The position numbers were made by a program, and so were the translations under genes. Below are positions 8,450-9,625 of a DNA stretch of 9,625 nucleotides, piece after piece. The stretch covers positions 1-9,625 of the forward strand of contig JAUNXM010000070.1 of assembly GCA_030539815.1 (NCBI GenBank), read 5' to 3'. The notes beneath the pieces are model-generated. The model saw only the letters and a list, made by a program, of their open reading frames with translations. It was not told the origin of the DNA and made no database searches. Origin of the DNA: Methanobacterium sp. (lineage in GTDB: Archaea > Methanobacteriota > Methanobacteria > Methanobacteriales > Methanobacteriaceae). Within the stretch, counting starts at the first letter, position 1. Each line of letters opens with the position of its first letter.

Positions 8450-9367
8450 ATGAATATCATGGATTTAATTTGGCTGGTTGCGGTTTTCATCTTATCCGGG
8501 ATTTTAGCACTCCTATTCCAGAATATATTCACTCGCCTGGGAGGAAACCTTTACACCACTATACGTGGAGGTACCCCCCGTGCAGTGGGCATGGCACCTT
8601 TCATAGTACTTTTACTATTCTTCCCACCTCCCGGAAATTATCTGATTGGATTAATCGGATTTTTTGCATTTTTAGATGACATCATCGGGAGGAAGAAAAT
8701 TCGGGGCCTTCCCTTTGAGATCGGGCAACTTTCTCGAGGCATAGGTATGATTTTAGTTATGGTAGTTGGCTATTTCTTCTTTGGCCCAGTTTCTATCCTT
8801 ATCGCCTTGATGATCCAGCCCATGAACATTGCCGATATGCAACCCGGAACTGCTGCTTCCACAGTGATGATCATGAGCACTTTAATGGCTATTCTCCTCT
8901 ACTTTACCACTGGAAACCCTTATTCCCCTGCACTGATCATACTGGCAGCTTGTCTAGGCTATGCACCACTGGATTATCAGGGGAAAATAATGATGGGCGA
9001 AGTGGGCAATCATTCCTTTGGAGTGGGTTTAGGAATATTATACACCTTACTAGGAATGAATGTGGCTAATTTCCATAACTGGGGAGTAGGAGGAGTATTT
9101 TTAGTGGTACTGGTACTTTTAATATTCACTTCTTTCATCATTGCATTTTTAAGACGTGACAATCTTAAAGATTTCCTGGAAAAAAATCTTAAAATATCTA
9201 ATCCATCTTACGGTGATTTATGGATGGATGTGTTGACTGGAGGAGGTTTAGGCGACCTTCTTCGCAGAATATTACTGGGAAAACGTGAAATAATCATTTA
9301 TAACAAGTTTTTAATCACATTAGGTTTTCGTAGACTATTTTATAATCCTTACGCCCATTTAAGTTAG
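8450..9367 (+). CDS. MraY/WecA-like polytopic glycophosphotransferase homologue (divergent)
   Basis: A 305-residue membrane protein with about seven hydrophobic segments (near 5-24, 48-74, 98-123, 138-153, 158-175, 188-207 and 213-233) and a hydrophilic C-terminal tail of about 70 residues. Four loops line up in order with the glycosyltransferase-4 family (MraY, WecA, AglH), which joins a sugar-phosphate from a UDP-sugar to a polyprenyl phosphate: RGGTPRAVGM (39-48, like the GTPTMGG loop), FLDD (74-77, the catalytic Asp pair), NIADMQPG (126-133, like NxxDGxxG) and MGEVGNHSFG (182-191, like MGDxGS). The Asp pair and D129 are kept, but the last loop has Glu and Asn in place of the usual Asp and Ser. 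The organism type suggests pseudomurein or glycan precursor synthesis, but the exact sugar and lipid are unknown and an altered activity is possible. It stands 171 bases after the radical SAM gene and ends in a strong terminator. Confidence 0.78.
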   Translation: MNIMDLIWLVAVFILSGILALLFQNIFTRLGGNLYTTIRGGTPRAVGMAPFIVLLLFFPPPGNYLIGLIGFFAFLDDIIGRKKIRGLPFEIGQLSRGIGMILVMVVGYFFFGPVSILIALMIQPMNIADMQPGTAASTVMIMSTLMAILLYFTTGNPYSPALIILAACLGYAPLDYQGKIMMGEVGNHSFGVGLGILYTLLGMNVANFHNWGVGGVFLVVLVLLIFTSFIIAFLRRDNLKDFLEKNLKISNPSYGDLWMDVLTGGGLGDLLRRILLGKREIIIYNKFLITLGFRRLFYNPYAHLS

Positions 9368-9384
9368 TTAACTAACATTTTTTT
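9363..9384 (+). terminator. Perfect palindrome plus T-run, overlapping the MraY-like stop codon
   Basis: GTTAGTTAACTAAC (9363-9376) is a 14-bp perfect palindrome that includes the TAG stop. It is followed by A and seven T (9378-9384). This is a compact hairpin-plus-T-run end for the plus-strand gene. Confidence 0.65.
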
Positions 9385-9451
9385 AAACTAGACATTAAGA
9401 CTAATTTTATGTATTCCCCTGAAATAATTTTTTCTAAACAAAATACCATTA

Positions 9452-9490
9452 CCTGAAGTTAACAATCCATTCTATTTAATTTAATTCAGG
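9452..9490. repeat. Inverted repeat CCTGAA/TTCAGG in the terminal spacer
   Basis: CCTGAA(G)TTAA pairs with TTAATTCAGG to give ten pairs with one bulged G and an 18-base loop. It lies in the non-coding 9368-9625 stretch. A run of nine T (9508-9516) follows after 17 bases, so it may be part of a transcript end. Confidence 0.5.
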
Positions 9491-9535
9491 CTTTGTAGAA
9501 ACCCTTATTTTTTTTTAGTTTTAAGTTTCGGTTTT

Positions 9536-9578
9536 CCTGTTTTCACTTGAAATTACAGCTACATATTTTCAAAACAGG
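9536..9578. repeat. Inverted repeat CCTGTTTT/AAAACAGG in the terminal spacer
   Basis: Perfect 8-base arms (9536-9543 and 9571-9578) are separated by 27 bases. It lies just upstream of a TATA-like element (9587-9596), a plausible place for a binding site controlling whatever starts beyond the right edge. Confidence 0.5.
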
Positions 9579-9586
9579 TTGCTAAA

Positions 9587-9606
9587 GTATTTATAATTAG
9601 AAAGGG
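9587..9606 (+). promoter_or_regulatory. Possible promoter of a gene starting at or beyond the right edge
   Basis: TATTTATAAT is followed by AGAAAGGGG and then an ATG at 9620. The TATA-to-ATG distance of about 28 bases would suit a near-leaderless start, but only two codons are visible. I therefore call no gene. Confidence 0.35.
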
Positions 9607-9625
9607 GAATAATATTATTATGATT

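Noticed and set aside
8440..8679. 79-codon frame overlapping the start of the MraY-like gene
   Set aside because: It is another frame of the same DNA. The GTGAT site and the hydrophobic, motif-bearing translation support the frame starting at 8450 instead.

Overview
The window reads as part of a methanogenic archaeon of the order Methanobacteriales, most likely a mesophilic Methanobacterium-like species. This rests on recall of protein families and on signal style, not on a search. The supporting genes are an archaeal-type S-adenosyl/S-inosylhomocysteine hydrolase, a VAT/Cdc48 AAA+ ATPase, archaeal pelota, an archaeal-type prephenate dehydrogenase with a long C-terminal extension, and a polytopic MraY/WecA-like protein, a type expected in pseudomurein-walled methanogens. 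Intergenic DNA is strongly AT-rich and carries TTTATATA-type TATA boxes, GGTGAT-type ribosome binding sites and hairpin-plus-T-run 3' ends.

Layout. Positions 1-5666 form a minus-strand block of four genes. In transcription order they are a 107-residue protein of unknown function (5666-5343), prephenate dehydrogenase (5088-3784), Cdc48/VAT ATPase (3491-1308) and the homocysteine-nucleoside hydrolase (from 1056, running off the left edge). Gaps of 250-290 bases, most with their own TATA box and terminator-like structure, suggest separately transcribed genes rather than one operon. A 219-base divergent region (5667-5885) separates this block from a plus-strand block: pelota (5886-6947), a ferredoxin-radical SAM fusion protein (7049-8278) and a membrane glycophosphotransferase homologue (8450-9367). 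The last 258 bases are non-coding and end just after a possible promoter.

The genes do not form one pathway. They cover methyl-cycle salvage, protein unfolding, tyrosine synthesis, ribosome rescue, an unassigned radical SAM reaction, and probable lipid-linked sugar or cell-wall precursor synthesis. The most interesting points are: a C-terminal domain on the tyrosine-pathway enzyme that looks like the ferredoxin-fold anticodon-binding domain of phenylalanyl-tRNA synthetase; a radical SAM enzyme carrying motifs for four iron-sulfur clusters in one chain; an MraY-like protein with altered catalytic loops; a 56-base perfect repeat shared by the two ATPase modules of cdc48; and a tandem-promoter region with a palindrome upstream of cdc48. 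I found no CRISPR array, insertion sequence, tRNA or rRNA, and no broken gene other than the one cut by the window edge.
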